Source: an uncultured Prevotellaceae bacterium
GTDB taxonomy: Bacteria; Bacteroidota; Bacteroidia; Bacteroidales; Bacteroidaceae
DNA length: 64,000 nt
Direction: 5' to 3'
Assembly: GCA_900315455.1 (NCBI GenBank)
Contig: OMZE01000003.1
Coordinates: 1-64,000 of the forward strand
Within the stretch, counting starts at the first letter, position 1. Each line of letters starts with the position of its first letter. Positions 1-9,044 of the stretch are shown here, piece after piece. A program made the translations under genes and the position numbers. The notes below the pieces were generated by a model that worked only from the letters and a program-made list of their open reading frames with translations, was not told the origin of the DNA and did no database searches.

Positions 1-360
1 GGCAAAGTCGGGAGCAATATAGATGTTAGCCGTCAAGGGGATGTTGAGGTAGTGCAGCGTGGAGGATGTGTTGCGGAATTCAGGATTGTCCTTGGTCTTT
101 GTTCCCTGGTTGGAATAAAGCAGTCCGCCCGACAAGCTGAACCGTTCGTAAAGTTGGTACTCTAATTCAGCGCCAGCCACAAGTCCTATCTTGTTCGTAT
201 ATTCCATTTTCTGGTTTTCAGCAATATAGATGTCGGGATCTGTCAGTTTTGCTATGTTGATACCTACTTTGGGTATGAACGTCCAACTGCCTACTTCTTT
301 TTGTGCATTGCCAATAAAAGGCATTGCGAGCATTGCTAAAATGATAAGGCTTCGCTTCAT
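1..360 (-). CDS. Outer-membrane beta-barrel protein (porin-like), 3' end outside window
   Basis: Reading from the ATG at 360 gives 120 codons with no stop before the window edge, so only the N-terminal part is present. Residues 1-19 form a signal peptide (MKRSLIILAMLAMPFIGNAQ-type, cleaved before the lysine-rich start of the mature chain). The mature part has alternating strands (FIPKVGINIAKL, KIGLVAGAELEYQL, FSLSGGLLYSNQG) typical of the small Bacteroidetes outer-membrane barrel family (PF13568-like). It lies downstream of the sigma/anti-sigma/receptor trio on the same strand after a 159-bp gap, so it may or may not belong to that transcript. Specific function cannot be told. Confidence 0.8.
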   Translation of the reverse strand, partial: MKRSLIILAMLAMPFIGNAQKEVGSWTFIPKVGINIAKLTDPDIYIAENQKMEYTNKIGLVAGAELEYQLYERFSLSGGLLYSNQGTKTKDNPEFRNTSSTLHYLNIPLTANIYIAPDFA

Positions 361-519
361 GTTGTTTTGTTTTTTTGAGTTATATCCTAATCATATAAAC
401 GAAAATTCATTTTTGTTATTGCCTCAATCATCAATAGCAAGAGACTTGAATGAGGGCGGTGACAGCACAAGGCCGTCGACCGCCCATCCAAGTGAGAGAG
501 TTTCCTGTACGATTTTTGT

Positions 520-3045
520 TCAATATCCCATACGTGATGTATCCACCTCCTTCTTTTTCTTCTCCTTGAAGTCGCCGAGGCGGTAGATGGCGGTGAGAGA
601 ATAGTTGGTGTAGGGCATCCAGACACGCATGGTGTAGTCTTGATTGACTATCGTGGAGCGGGTGTCGATGTGGGCATTCAGGATATTTTCACCCTTAGCC
701 ACGAGACTCCATTTCCCATTCTCGGTGGTGTAGCGGAGGGTGGCATTGAGCCGCAGGAAGGGGTCGATGTCATAGAGACCCTGGATGGCCTTGGTCTGGA
801 AGAATGGATTGAGAGTGAACTGGATGTTATGCTTTTGCGACAGTCGGGCGACGGCCATGCCACCGAGGATACCTGAGAGACAAGTGCGGTCGATGGGCAG
901 GTCGAAGAATTTGGTCTTGTCGTGGCGATAGAGGGCGGTGGCCATGACGTTGCCGTTGAGCCAACTGCCAACACGGAACTGCGCCGATGCCTGCAGGCCG
1001 AAGTAGTTGGAATAGTCGAAGTTGGTCTCCTTCATCACTACGGCCATGCGGTCGGAGGGCTGATAGGCCATCTGCACGAAGTAGTCGGGCTCCAGCATGG
1101 CAAAGGCAGAGAAGGTGTATTTGTGATTGAGTTGCCACATCAGGTTGATATTGTATTCAGACATTGGCTTCAGGTCGGGATTGCCCCATATCTCGCTATA
1201 GGCCGAGGTGTAGTAGATGCTGCTCATCGTGCTCCAGTAGGAGGGATAGACAGCCTCGCTGCTGAACGCTAGGTTGAGCATGTTCTTGGCATTGATGTTC
1301 CACATGGCGTTGAATTGCGGATAGATGCGCCACTCGTTCCATTTGGTCGCATGGTATTGTTCGGCTGTTAATGACGCTTCAAGGTTCAACGACTTGCCTA
1401 TCTGTTTGCTCAGTCCTACGTAGCCATTCATGATGCGCTCGTTGTAATCAACGTGTGAGGAGGCATCGGGTAGGGGTTGCTGCTCAGCGTCGAGCGTGGT
1501 CTGATAACTGTTGTTGTTGGAGAATTGCGCCTTGCCGCCATAACTCAGTTCCCAACCTTTCGGCAGCGAGTGGGTCTGGTCGGCCGTAAAGAGCCATTTG
1601 CTTACTTTCTGACGACTGTCGACGGAGAGATTGCGGCTGATGTCGTACAACTCGCCGTCAAGGTTCTGTGTGCGGGGTTCCTGATAGTTGGTATAGGAGA
1701 CACCGAGTTGCAGACCGAACGGAGCAGTGTATGAGGCATCAACGTTGTGCAGGTAAGTGTGCTGGCGGGAGTGCTGAGTGGATTGCGCCGTGCCCGTCGT
1801 GGTATTGGTGGAGCGGGTGGAGTTCCATTGTCCCGTGTAGGCCAGACTCAGGCTGTGGTCGTCAGTGATGGCATAGTCCATACCGATTCGGTATTCGTGG
1901 TCCATTCCGTCGCTGCGGTTGCGGGTCTTGTCGCTGTAGGCCATGCGCTGACCGTTGAGGGGATGATTGGCTTCACGCTCCACCTGTCCGTAACCTGTGC
2001 CATTGGTGTAGGTATATGACAAGTCAACGCTCAGTTTTCCGTGGTTGTAGATGACGCTGGGACCCCAATATCCCGTGCCATATTTGTTTTGCCGCCAACC
2101 CCACATCATTTTTCCTGATAGTTGGTTGGTTCCCGTAAAGTCTTTCGCCATGATGTTGATGGCCATGCCCCGCACATGGTATTTTGCTGGGGCAGATGGC
2201 ATCACTTCGGCCTTGGCAAGCATGGCGGCGGGCATTTGTTTGAGTCGCTCCACCACCTTGTCAGAACTTAGTGTGGTTGGCTTGCCATTGATGATGAGCG
2301 TCACGGACTGGCCAGAGAAGGTGATGTTGCCATTCATCTCACTTACCCCTGGAATGTTGGTCAACGCATCATAGGCGTTGTCGGCAGGATAAACTTGCAG
2401 AAGCATCGGCATGTTGTAAACAAGATGACCGTTTTCAGTTCTCGATAAGATACGCTCACCTGTCACCTTCACACCGTTCAGTAGGATGGTTTCAGGTTTG
2501 AGTTTGATATGACCAGCATTTCTTGAATCAAGTATCATATAGTTTGTCTTGTAGCCGATGTAAGAGATACGGGCGAGAACGGGCTTCTGTTCGCAGGGGA
2601 TAACGAAATAGCCGCTCTCGTTAGACACGCCACCGGCAATCAGTGTGGAGTCTTGGGGTGAGAGTAGGGCGATGTTGGCGTAGGCTATGGGTTGGCCTTG
2701 TTCGTCGATGATGGTGCCTTTGTAGCGTGTATCTGCCTTCTGCACACACTCCACGAAAATCTTTCGTCCGCCCTCGTCTTTGCTTGTCGTGACGCGGATG
2801 GGATAGAAGCCTATCATCTGCCGGATTGCTTCGGGCAGCGTCTTGCGGTGGATGGTCGTGGTGATGCGGAAGTCCTCCAGTTCGTTGTAGAGGAACATAA
2901 TGGTGTAGTCGGTCTGCTGTTCTGCGAGTTGGCTGAGGGCATCAGAGAGCGACACATTGTTGTATTGGCGCGAAATGCGTCTTTGGGCATGCATGTTGAC
3001 GCTTAGCAGCAGGGACAGCATGATGAACGTGATGGTTCTTTTCAT
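520..3045 (-). CDS. TonB-dependent outer-membrane receptor with N-terminal STN domain
   Basis: The 841-residue protein starts with a signal peptide (about 1-20). A secretin/TonB short N-terminal (STN) domain follows at about 28-80. A carboxypeptidase-regulatory-like beta-sandwich spans about 107-185, then a plug-like region (about 220-310, with NIPGVSEMNGNITFSGQ) and a long beta-barrel of the OMP_b-brl_3 type. STN domains let a receptor signal through a membrane anti-sigma factor. The genes just upstream are an anti-sigma (9 bp away) and an ECF sigma, so this looks like a substrate-sensing transducer. The substrate is not visible, and no SusD partner or glycoside hydrolase adjoins it. Confidence 0.9.
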   Translation of the reverse strand: MKRTITFIMLSLLLSVNMHAQRRISRQYNNVSLSDALSQLAEQQTDYTIMFLYNELEDFRITTTIHRKTLPEAIRQMIGFYPIRVTTSKDEGGRKIFVECVQKADTRYKGTIIDEQGQPIAYANIALLSPQDSTLIAGGVSNESGYFVIPCEQKPVLARISYIGYKTNYMILDSRNAGHIKLKPETILLNGVKVTGERILSRTENGHLVYNMPMLLQVYPADNAYDALTNIPGVSEMNGNITFSGQSVTLIINGKPTTLSSDKVVERLKQMPAAMLAKAEVMPSAPAKYHVRGMAINIMAKDFTGTNQLSGKMMWGWRQNKYGTGYWGPSVIYNHGKLSVDLSYTYTNGTGYGQVEREANHPLNGQRMAYSDKTRNRSDGMDHEYRIGMDYAITDDHSLSLAYTGQWNSTRSTNTTTGTAQSTQHSRQHTYLHNVDASYTAPFGLQLGVSYTNYQEPRTQNLDGELYDISRNLSVDSRQKVSKWLFTADQTHSLPKGWELSYGGKAQFSNNNSYQTTLDAEQQPLPDASSHVDYNERIMNGYVGLSKQIGKSLNLEASLTAEQYHATKWNEWRIYPQFNAMWNINAKNMLNLAFSSEAVYPSYWSTMSSIYYTSAYSEIWGNPDLKPMSEYNINLMWQLNHKYTFSAFAMLEPDYFVQMAYQPSDRMAVVMKETNFDYSNYFGLQASAQFRVGSWLNGNVMATALYRHDKTKFFDLPIDRTCLSGILGGMAVARLSQKHNIQFTLNPFFQTKAIQGLYDIDPFLRLNATLRYTTENGKWSLVAKGENILNAHIDTRSTIVNQDYTMRVWMPYTNYSLTAIYRLGDFKEKKKKEVDTSRMGY

Positions 3046-3054
3046 GGCGGCAGG

Positions 3055-3720
3055 CTACTCTACGGTGATTTGGTTGTCCACTAATGTGACGGTCAGACTC
3101 TCGAACTGGTTGAGGTCACTGACCACTTGACTGATGTCCTGCTGCGGATTCCACACGAATCGGAAGCGGAGTTGCCGCGCCTTGTCGTTGGCGAAGGTGA
3201 CGGTGGCATCGTAGTGGTCGGCTATCTCTGGCAGCATCTCCTCCAGTGGCACATTGTCGAAGACAACGGGTTCCATGGTGGCCCTTGGTGCAATGGTGTC
3301 TGTCGCTTCTGACTTGACGGTGTCGTCAAGAGCAACTTGTTGACGTGGCTCTACCATCTGTGTTTCCTGCGGCAGAGTTTGCGTATCTTGTTCAACGTAG
3401 TGCCGCACGATGTGGATGGCGGCAAAAGCGATGCCTGATACAATCAGCAAACCGATAAATGAGGCGGCTATCTTCATCCAACCTTGACCTTGCTGCTTTG
3501 GCTGGAGTCTTTGATTGAACCGCTGCCAGGCGGCATCAACATCGACGGGAGTGTCGTCATGACGGCTGCGGCTGCCGCGCTTCGCCTCCACCATCAGGCG
3601 GTAGGTCTCGCGTGTATCCTCATCATGGTTGATGATGTCGTGGATTTCCTGCTCGGTGTATGCTTCGGGGTGGTCGAGCATTTCCAGTAGTTGGCGAATG
3701 TTTTCGTTGGTCGTTGCCAT
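3055..3720 (-). CDS. Short transmembrane anti-sigma factor with DUF4974-type C-terminus
   Basis: The protein has 221 residues. The N-terminal cytoplasmic part (1-80) is charged and carries no recognised domain. One membrane segment lies at about 82-105 (MKIAASFIGLLIVSGIAFAA). The periplasmic tail ends in a DUF4974-like fold (about 153-221, PLEEMLPEIADHYDATVTF). Typical Bacteroidetes FecR-type anti-sigma factors of 300-400 residues also have a FecR domain between membrane and tail. That domain is absent here, so this is a minimal form. It lies between the sigma and receptor genes with gaps of 13 and 9 bp, which supports a single operon and regulation of that sigma factor. Confidence 0.85.
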   Translation of the reverse strand: MATTNENIRQLLEMLDHPEAYTEQEIHDIINHDEDTRETYRLMVEAKRGSRSRHDDTPVDVDAAWQRFNQRLQPKQQGQGWMKIAASFIGLLIVSGIAFAAIHIVRHYVEQDTQTLPQETQMVEPRQQVALDDTVKSEATDTIAPRATMEPVVFDNVPLEEMLPEIADHYDATVTFANDKARQLRFRFVWNPQQDISQVVSDLNQFESLTVTLVDNQITVE

Positions 3721-3733
3721 AGTCGTTGTCGTT

Positions 3734-4225
3734 TTAATGGATGTTGAAGTGTTTTCTGATATGCTCCATGCACTGTGCGAGATACTTGTAGGTGGTGTTG
3801 GGGTTCAGGCCAAGCCGACGGGCGATGTCTGCTATGGTGAGGTCCTCATCGAAACGGAGGTGGAAGATGCTGCGGTGCGGCTCTTCCATTTGCCCGTCCA
3901 CGAAAGTGGCAATGTCTTCAAGCCTTTCCTGCTGTTTGTCGATGGGCTGGAAATCGGCATCGGCATCGATGGGCAGCAAGTTCTTCACTTTCTCATGCAA
4001 CTGTTTTTGCCGTATCCTGTTCAGGCAGGCATTACGCACGGCGACCAATAGATAATTGTTGCTCTTTGGCGGAATGTCGCTGTCGGCGATTCGCAGGAAG
4101 ATGTCCTGTACCACGTCATCTGCCTCTCCGTCATTGCCCAGCAAGACCCTGGCCAGATGGTTCATCTCGCTGTAGTTCTGACGGAAAAGTTGCTCTAAAT
4201 ATCTCTGTTCAAGCATATCATTCAA
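3734..4225 (-). CDS. ECF-family RNA polymerase sigma factor
   Basis: The 163-residue protein has the two-domain layout of extracytoplasmic-function sigma factors. Region 2 is at about 10-75 (LFRQNYSEMNHLARVLLG, then DEADDVVQDIF-like residues). The region 4 helix-turn-helix is at about 112-155 (LTIADIARRLGLNPNTTYKY). It is the first gene of a run with the anti-sigma (13 bp downstream) and the TonB receptor. The signal is expected to pass from the receptor STN domain through the anti-sigma to this factor. No clear TAnnTTTG promoter was found upstream. Confidence 0.93.
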   Translation of the reverse strand: MNDMLEQRYLEQLFRQNYSEMNHLARVLLGNDGEADDVVQDIFLRIADSDIPPKSNNYLLVAVRNACLNRIRQKQLHEKVKNLLPIDADADFQPIDKQQERLEDIATFVDGQMEEPHRSIFHLRFDEDLTIADIARRLGLNPNTTYKYLAQCMEHIRKHFNIH

Positions 4226-4374
4226 TCCAAATTTGCACCCCGTATGAGGGCACGTCTAACAATAAGACACTTCAGCCCCCTCGTTTTTTTATGAAATTGC
4301 CAACTTATTTCATTTTTCCTTCATTTTTTTGTGGTAAAATAGAATTCAGAGTGCGAAGTTAATGCAATAACAAC

Positions 4375-4416
4375 AAAAACACCCCCGGCGAGTCCCCAAA
4401 AATGACTGCCGAGGGT
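4375..4416 (-). terminator. Intrinsic terminator for the cyclophilin-like lipoprotein gene
   Basis: Positions 4381-4415 form a GC-rich stem (ACCCTCGGC/GCCGGGGGT plus AGTC/GACT, one bulge and one G-T pair) around a 9-nt loop. On the minus strand it is followed by GTTTTTG (4374-4380). It lies about 60 bp past the stop of the gene at 4478-5059. Confidence 0.7.
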
Positions 4417-4477
4417 ATATCTCTGAACATAACGAGTTGGTGCTTTGTCTTATTGTCCTAGCGCACTTGAAGTATCT

Positions 4478-5059
4478 TCATAATATTACCTTCTTCCCGT
4501 TTTTGATATAGATGCCGTGTGAAGGTCGATCTATCCGCTGTCCGTTCAGCGAATAGAACACGTCTTTATCCGACAACGTGTTTCGGGTACTGTTGATGGC
4601 GGTTGTTTCCGATGATAACGACAGTTTCACCGTGATATTTCCCTGTCCGGCCTTGAGGAAGGATTCCAGTTCTTCCTGCGACGTGTATTCAATATGTCCT
4701 AAACGGGTGTAACTCCATGAGTTGGAACCGTAAAAGAGCACTATCTGGTTGTCGCTGTAAAGGATGACGTCACCGGCTTGTGTCGTAATTTGGGTGTCGC
4801 TTGAGGGCAAAGAGCGTCCCAGTGCGCCCACCTTCTCGAAACCGCCGTAGTCGTGGGCTTCGTAGGTAATGTCGCCCTCCTGAAGGGCTGCCATCAGCGT
4901 CTGCGTGGCGGCATTGTCAACCATCGTCACAGGCAATGTCTTGCCGTCAATAGTAATATACATCTTTTGTGTCATGGATTGTGCTTTTACTTCATTGATG
5001 TCCTCTGAGCAGCATGTCAGCAACATTGCTGCCAGTAATAATATAAAATGTTTCATCAT
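4478..5059 (-). CDS. Exported cyclophilin-like fold protein with C-terminal sorting-type tail
   Basis: The 193-residue protein has a signal sequence with a lipobox-like LLTCCSED end (Cys16 or Cys17). Residues about 30-125 match the cyclophilin-like fold family seen in many anaerobes (MYITIDGKTLPVTMVDNAAT, then YGGFEKVGALG and GDVILYSDNQIVLFYG). Those proteins resemble cyclophilins in fold without a proven isomerase role. The last 25 residues (YSLNGQRIDRPSHGIYIKNG then KKVIL) match a tail found on several other exported proteins in this window. A -7 element (TACCTTTG, 5172-5179, minus strand) lies 113 bp upstream and a terminator follows, so it is probably monocistronic. Confidence 0.8.
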   Translation of the reverse strand: MMKHFILLLAAMLLTCCSEDINEVKAQSMTQKMYITIDGKTLPVTMVDNAATQTLMAALQEGDITYEAHDYGGFEKVGALGRSLPSSDTQITTQAGDVILYSDNQIVLFYGSNSWSYTRLGHIEYTSQEELESFLKAGQGNITVKLSLSSETTAINSTRNTLSDKDVFYSLNGQRIDRPSHGIYIKNGKKVIL

Positions 5060-5339
5060 GCTTCTTTGTTTGTTTCCAAATCTGTTGCGATTCTGTGCAG
5101 GGCGGGAGCAAAGCCAGGTGGGCTTGAACGATGCCGAGGCGCCACTAGAATCGCAGTCTGTTTACTAAATGCAAAGGTATGATGGAATCTGCTTCAATCG
5201 GTTATCCGAATTGTGGGGAAACTTACCAATTTTGTCTTTTTTCGACTTGGATGCGATAATTTGGGTAAAATGATTTATTTTTGCAACAAGAATGAAGGAT
5301 TATCTTCCGCTGAAGAAAGCATAGGTTGATAAAAAATGC

Positions 5340-5347
5340 TACTTTTG
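5340..5347 (+). promoter_or_regulatory. -7 promoter element for the GH2 gene
   Basis: TACTTTTG matches the Bacteroidetes -7 consensus TAnnTTTG and lies 41 bp before the ATG at 5389. No good -33 TTTG is seen at the usual 19-21 bp spacing. A second match, TATTTTTG at 5276-5283, is further upstream. The 5060-5388 intergenic region holds nothing else apart from the opposing promoter element at 5172-5179. Confidence 0.5.
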
Positions 5348-5388
5348 CGAAAACTACAAATCTAAACCCTTTTACCCTTTTCCTAACC

Positions 5389-7176
5389 ATGCGTAAAATT
5401 CTTTGTATCTTCATCATGATGATGGCCGTGACGTCAGTCTCCATGGCCAGCGAAATCCCCTTGCTGGGAAATGTGTACAACCGACAAGCCGTTTCGCTCA
5501 ATGGCGAGTGGAACTATATCGTCGACGTGCAGGAATGTGGCTACTATGGCTACCGCATGGACCCGCTGCCATGGGGCTTCTTCAAGAATGCCAAACCCAA
5601 CCGGCCTGAAGACCTGATAGAATACGATTTCGACGCCGCACCCACGATGACCATCCCGTCCGACTGGAACACACGCGACGAGCGCCTCTTCTTCTATGAG
5701 GGCACGGTATGGTTCAAGCGTTCGTTCAACTGGCATCCTACAGAGGGACACCGTGCGGTGCTCTATTTCGGGGCGGTCAACTACGAGGCCATCGTTTTCG
5801 TCAACGGCGAGGAGGTGGGGAGGCATGTCGGAGGGTTCACCCCCTTCAACCTCGATGTCACCCAACAACTTCATGAGGGAGAGAACTTCGTCATCGTGAA
5901 GGTCGATAACAAGCGTCATGCCGACAACGTGCCTACGCAAATCTTCGACTGGTGGAACTACGGGGGCATCACGCGCGACGTGCTCCTCGTGGATGTAGCG
6001 CCGGTGTATGTCGAGAACTACAGTCTGCAACTGGTGAGTCTCGAGGGCCGCAGGCTGGCTTTCTCCGTAAGACTCAACCAAGCGGAGGCCAACCGTGAAG
6101 TAACATTGCGTATCCCTGAACTGAAAATCAAGAAGACGGTCACGACTGCTGCCGACGGCACTGCCACCGTCTTCTTCAAGGCAAAACCGCAACTGTGGTC
6201 GCCCGAGACACCCAAACTCTACCAGGTGGAGATAGAGATGGAGGGCACCACGCTGCGCGATGAGGTGGGCTTCCGCACCATCTCCACTCGTGGCAAGGAG
6301 ATTCTGCTCAATGGCAAGCCGATATTCCTCAAGGGCATCTCCATGCACGAGGAGAAACCGTTTGGCGGCGGGCGGGCCAACTCCGCCGAGGATGCCCGAA
6401 CGCTCCTCGGTTGGGCAAAGCAACTGGGGTGCAACTTCGTGCGCCTGGCCCACTACCCGCACAATGAGTTCATGGTGCGCGAGGCGGAGCGAATGGGCAT
6501 CATGGTGTGGTCGGAAATCCCGGTCTACTGGACTATCTCATGGACCAATGAGAATACTTTTGCCAATGCCAGCCATCAACTCCGCGACATGATACAGCGC
6601 GACATCAACCGCGCCAATGTCATCATCTGGTCCATCGCCAACGAGACACCGCACGGCAAGGAGCGCGAGGCGTTCCTCAGCCGCTTGGCTCGCCAGGCCC
6701 GCTCTGCCGATACCACCCGCCTCATCAGTATGGCGATGGAGGTGACAGGGGCGTCCAACTACCACAACCGCCTCAATGACAACATGCACGAGTTCGTCGA
6801 CGTCATCAGTTTCAACCAGTATATCGGATGGTACCGCGACGTGAACGACGCTGCGAAAATGACATGGGAGATTCCTTACGACAAACCTGTCATCGTGAGT
6901 GAGTTTGGTGGGGGCGCGAAATACGGATACCACGGAGCGAAAAACCAACGGTGGACGGAGGAGTTCCAGGAGAACCTCTACCGTGAGAACACCGCCATGC
7001 TCGACAAAATCGAAGGATTGGCAGGCACCACACCTTGGATTCTGAAAGACTTCCGTTCGCCGCGACGTGTCCTCAACGGTGTGCAGAACTACTACAACCG
7101 CAAGGGTCTCTTCTCCGACAATGGCGAGAAAAAACTCGCCTTCCATGTTCTCAAGGCGTGGTATGAGAAGAAGTGA
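5389..7176 (+). CDS. Secreted glycoside hydrolase family 2, probable beta-glucuronidase
   Basis: Starting at the ATG at 5389, which places a signal peptide first (residues 1-20, ending SMA), gives 595 residues, close to the 603 of E. coli GUS. The order is jelly-roll sugar-binding domain (about 30-200), Ig-like domain (about 205-300) and TIM barrel (about 305-590). Catalytic residues are visible: acid/base Glu419 in IIWSIANET and nucleophile Glu505 in VIVSEFGGG. Near the C-terminus NRKGLF (Asn570-x-Lys572) matches the NxK motif that binds the glucuronate carboxylate in beta-glucuronidases, so uronate specificity is inferred over galactosidase. It probably acts in the periplasm or outside the cell. 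It stands alone, with no SusCD pair beside it. Confidence 0.92.
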   Translation: MRKILCIFIMMMAVTSVSMASEIPLLGNVYNRQAVSLNGEWNYIVDVQECGYYGYRMDPLPWGFFKNAKPNRPEDLIEYDFDAAPTMTIPSDWNTRDERLFFYEGTVWFKRSFNWHPTEGHRAVLYFGAVNYEAIVFVNGEEVGRHVGGFTPFNLDVTQQLHEGENFVIVKVDNKRHADNVPTQIFDWWNYGGITRDVLLVDVAPVYVENYSLQLVSLEGRRLAFSVRLNQAEANREVTLRIPELKIKKTVTTAADGTATVFFKAKPQLWSPETPKLYQVEIEMEGTTLRDEVGFRTISTRGKEILLNGKPIFLKGISMHEEKPFGGGRANSAEDARTLLGWAKQLGCNFVRLAHYPHNEFMVREAERMGIMVWSEIPVYWTISWTNENTFANASHQLRDMIQRDINRANVIIWSIANETPHGKEREAFLSRLARQARSADTTRLISMAMEVTGASNYHNRLNDNMHEFVDVISFNQYIGWYRDVNDAAKMTWEIPYDKPVIVSEFGGGAKYGYHGAKNQRWTEEFQENLYRENTAMLDKIEGLAGTTPWILKDFRSPRRVLNGVQNYYNRKGLFSDNGEKKLAFHVLKAWYEKK

Positions 7177-7206
7177 CCGCCAGTAAGGTCAATAGTCATA
7201 GCGTAA

Positions 7207-7253
7207 AAAGAGAGTGTCTCATAAATAAATGAGTGCAACCAATTCCTCTCTTT
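7207..7253 (+). terminator. Possible terminator after the GH2 gene
   Basis: AAAGAGAG (7207-7214) pairs with CTCTCTTT (7246-7253), enclosing a smaller CTCAT/ATGAG hairpin, and TATTTTGG follows. The position suits a terminator, but the stem is AT-rich. Confidence 0.35.
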
Positions 7254-7651
7254 ATTTTGGTAGGCAAGATACCTCTATTTAGAGTTATATGCTTGTTTTT
7301 TACTTCTAAATTCGTTGATGTCTTTTATAAATAGATAAAATGGATAGAAAACGTGGATAAAATGAAATAAAGTACTATTTTTAATTCTATGTTTCATTTG
7401 TTCGTTATTATGTACAGATGCCGATATCATCATGTGTATTGAACGACACGAAGTGGAGGAATGAAAGCACTGGAGACTGGGATTTAGGCTTCTTTGAGAA
7501 ATATGCCGTGTATGACTGCTAGTTCTGGCAGTATGAAAGCGTGAGAGAGAATGGAGACCAATAGGTAGTTCCTGCTTTTGAAGAAATACGCCGTTTTTAT
7601 GCAAAAACAACTCTGTACTGCATAAAATATCATAAATTTTGTGCAATAAAT
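7254..7651. other. AT-rich intergenic stretch without a supported gene
   Basis: No gene is supported between the GH2 enzyme and the ATPase. The only long open frame is on the minus strand (7275-7697). It has composition unlike its neighbours, no recognisable domain and no promoter, and it overlaps the promoter of the next gene. No repeat or RNA structure stands out. Confidence 0.5.
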
Positions 7652-7682
7652 GTTGATTTTTGAAGAAAATGAAGTAATTTTG
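7652..7682 (+). promoter_or_regulatory. Promoter of the DUF4143 ATPase gene
   Basis: GTTG (7652-7655) and TAATTTTG (7675-7682) are separated by 19 bp, matching the Bacteroidetes -33/-7 arrangement with one deviation in the -33 box. The ATG at 7703 is 20 bp downstream of the -7 box. Confidence 0.6.
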
Positions 7683-7702
7683 CAAACGTAAAAACATATA
7701 AT

Positions 7703-8947
7703 ATGAAGACTATCATTCTCAACCAGCGAAAGGAGCGTGACGAATTGATGTCACGTCCTTATTTGAAAAGACGAAGTAATCATGATTTGAATCTTTTGTT
7801 AAGTAGTCACCTTATAAAGTTGATAACAGGCCCCAGACGCGTAGGCAAATCCACACAGGCTTTGTTGATGTTGCGTGACAAGAATTTTGCTTATTTGAAC
7901 TTTGACAGCCAGCAGTTATTGGATGCATGGGACGCAAACTTAGTCATGCGGATATTGGATGATGTCTATCCTGGCTATGTTTTTATTTTGCTTGATGAGG
8001 TGCAGAACCTAAAAGCATGGGACATGTGGGTCAGTGAGTTGTATAGGCAGGGAAAGAACCTTGTCATCACAGGAAGCAATGCCAAAATGCTGTCGAGCGA
8101 GATGGCTACTGTGTTAACGGGTAAGTATCTTCAGGTTGAGATGCTGCCTTTTAGCCTAGAAGAGTTCTTTGATTGGAATAAGATTGATCTCCATAATCCA
8201 GGGGATGAGAATAGGGCTGATGTTTCGGCGCTAACGGATGATTATATGAGAAATGGCGGTTATCCGGAAGTGGTGGCTTCACGTCAGTTGACGAGAAGTT
8301 ATCTCGACACTTTGTTTGACTCCATCATTTGGAAGGACGTTGCCAAACGTCACAATGTTCGCAATATTACGGATTTGAACGATCTTTCCATGTATCTGGT
8401 TTCCAATTTCTGTAATCCGATAAGTGCCAATGAATTAACGGAGGAACTGGGATTTTCCAGCGTCAATACCACTAAGAAATTCATGGACTATTTGCATGAG
8501 CCATATTTGTTCTATTATCTGCCTCGCTACAACAACAAATTGAAACTAATGAAAAAGGCACCGCGAAAAGTATATGTGGTTGATAACGGCTTTGTGGCTG
8601 CGAAAGCATTCTCTCTGAGTGACAACCTTGGCCGACTTCTTGAAAACCAAGTGTTCGTCGAACTTATGCGCCGTGGTTTCGATACTGAAAAAACTATGTT
8701 CTATTATCGTTCACGTAATGACAAGGAGGTGGATTTTGTTCTTCGTAAAGGAACGCATATAGAGCGTCTGGTACAAGTCTGTTATGACATGAGCAGTCCC
8801 AAGACAGAGAAGCGAGAAGTGGAAAGTCTCATAGAATGCGCAGGCGAATTGAAATGCCGTAACCTTGTCATTGTGACAAACGATGATGAGCGTATTATTG
8901 AAAAGAATGGTTATAAGATTGATGTTGTACCTATTTCAAAAATGTAA
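7703..8947 (+). CDS. AAA-type ATPase with DUF4143 C-terminal domain
   Basis: The 414-residue protein has a Walker A motif GPRRVGKST (43-51) and Walker B FILLDE (94-99) in an AAA_14-type domain. A sensor-like ITGSNAKML follows. The C-terminal half matches DUF4143, including KEVDFVLRKG, which resembles a restriction-endonuclease-like fold. Such ATPases are common, patchily distributed and often present in many copies in Bacteroidales; their function is unknown. Its codon use is more AT-rich than that of the flanking genes, which suggests independent acquisition. It stands alone with its own promoter. Confidence 0.9.
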   Translation: MKTIILNQRKERDELMSRPYLKRRSNHDLNLLLSSHLIKLITGPRRVGKSTQALLMLRDKNFAYLNFDSQQLLDAWDANLVMRILDDVYPGYVFILLDEVQNLKAWDMWVSELYRQGKNLVITGSNAKMLSSEMATVLTGKYLQVEMLPFSLEEFFDWNKIDLHNPGDENRADVSALTDDYMRNGGYPEVVASRQLTRSYLDTLFDSIIWKDVAKRHNVRNITDLNDLSMYLVSNFCNPISANELTEELGFSSVNTTKKFMDYLHEPYLFYYLPRYNNKLKLMKKAPRKVYVVDNGFVAAKAFSLSDNLGRLLENQVFVELMRRGFDTEKTMFYYRSRNDKEVDFVLRKGTHIERLVQVCYDMSSPKTEKREVESLIECAGELKCRNLVIVTNDDERIIEKNGYKIDVVPISKM

Positions 8948-9001
8948 CTGTAATCATATAGATGGTCTTTGTTGATATTTTTTGTAGTCTCAACATAAAT
9001 A

Positions 9002-9044
9002 AGGTGCGCTTCGCACCTCGACCATGGGTTCTCGCCGTAGGCGA
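9002..9044. repeat. Pair of small GC hairpins downstream of the ATPase gene
   Basis: AGGTGCG/CGCACCT (9002-9008 and 9012-9018, 4-base or smaller loop) and TCGCC/GGCGA (9032-9036 and 9040-9044) form two adjacent hairpins. They lie between the convergent ATPase and ASCH genes and could serve as a bidirectional terminator. A short TAAAAAT follows. Confidence 0.5.

Noticed and set aside
361-519. Terminator or RNA between the TonB receptor and the first barrel gene
   Set aside because: Only a 6-bp GGGCGG/CCGCCC pairing with a long loop is visible, without a U-tract; too weak to call.
7275-7697. 140-residue minus-strand gene between the GH2 enzyme and the ATPase
   Set aside because: Low-complexity Ser/His/Phe-rich translation, no domain, no promoter, and it overlaps the ATPase promoter.
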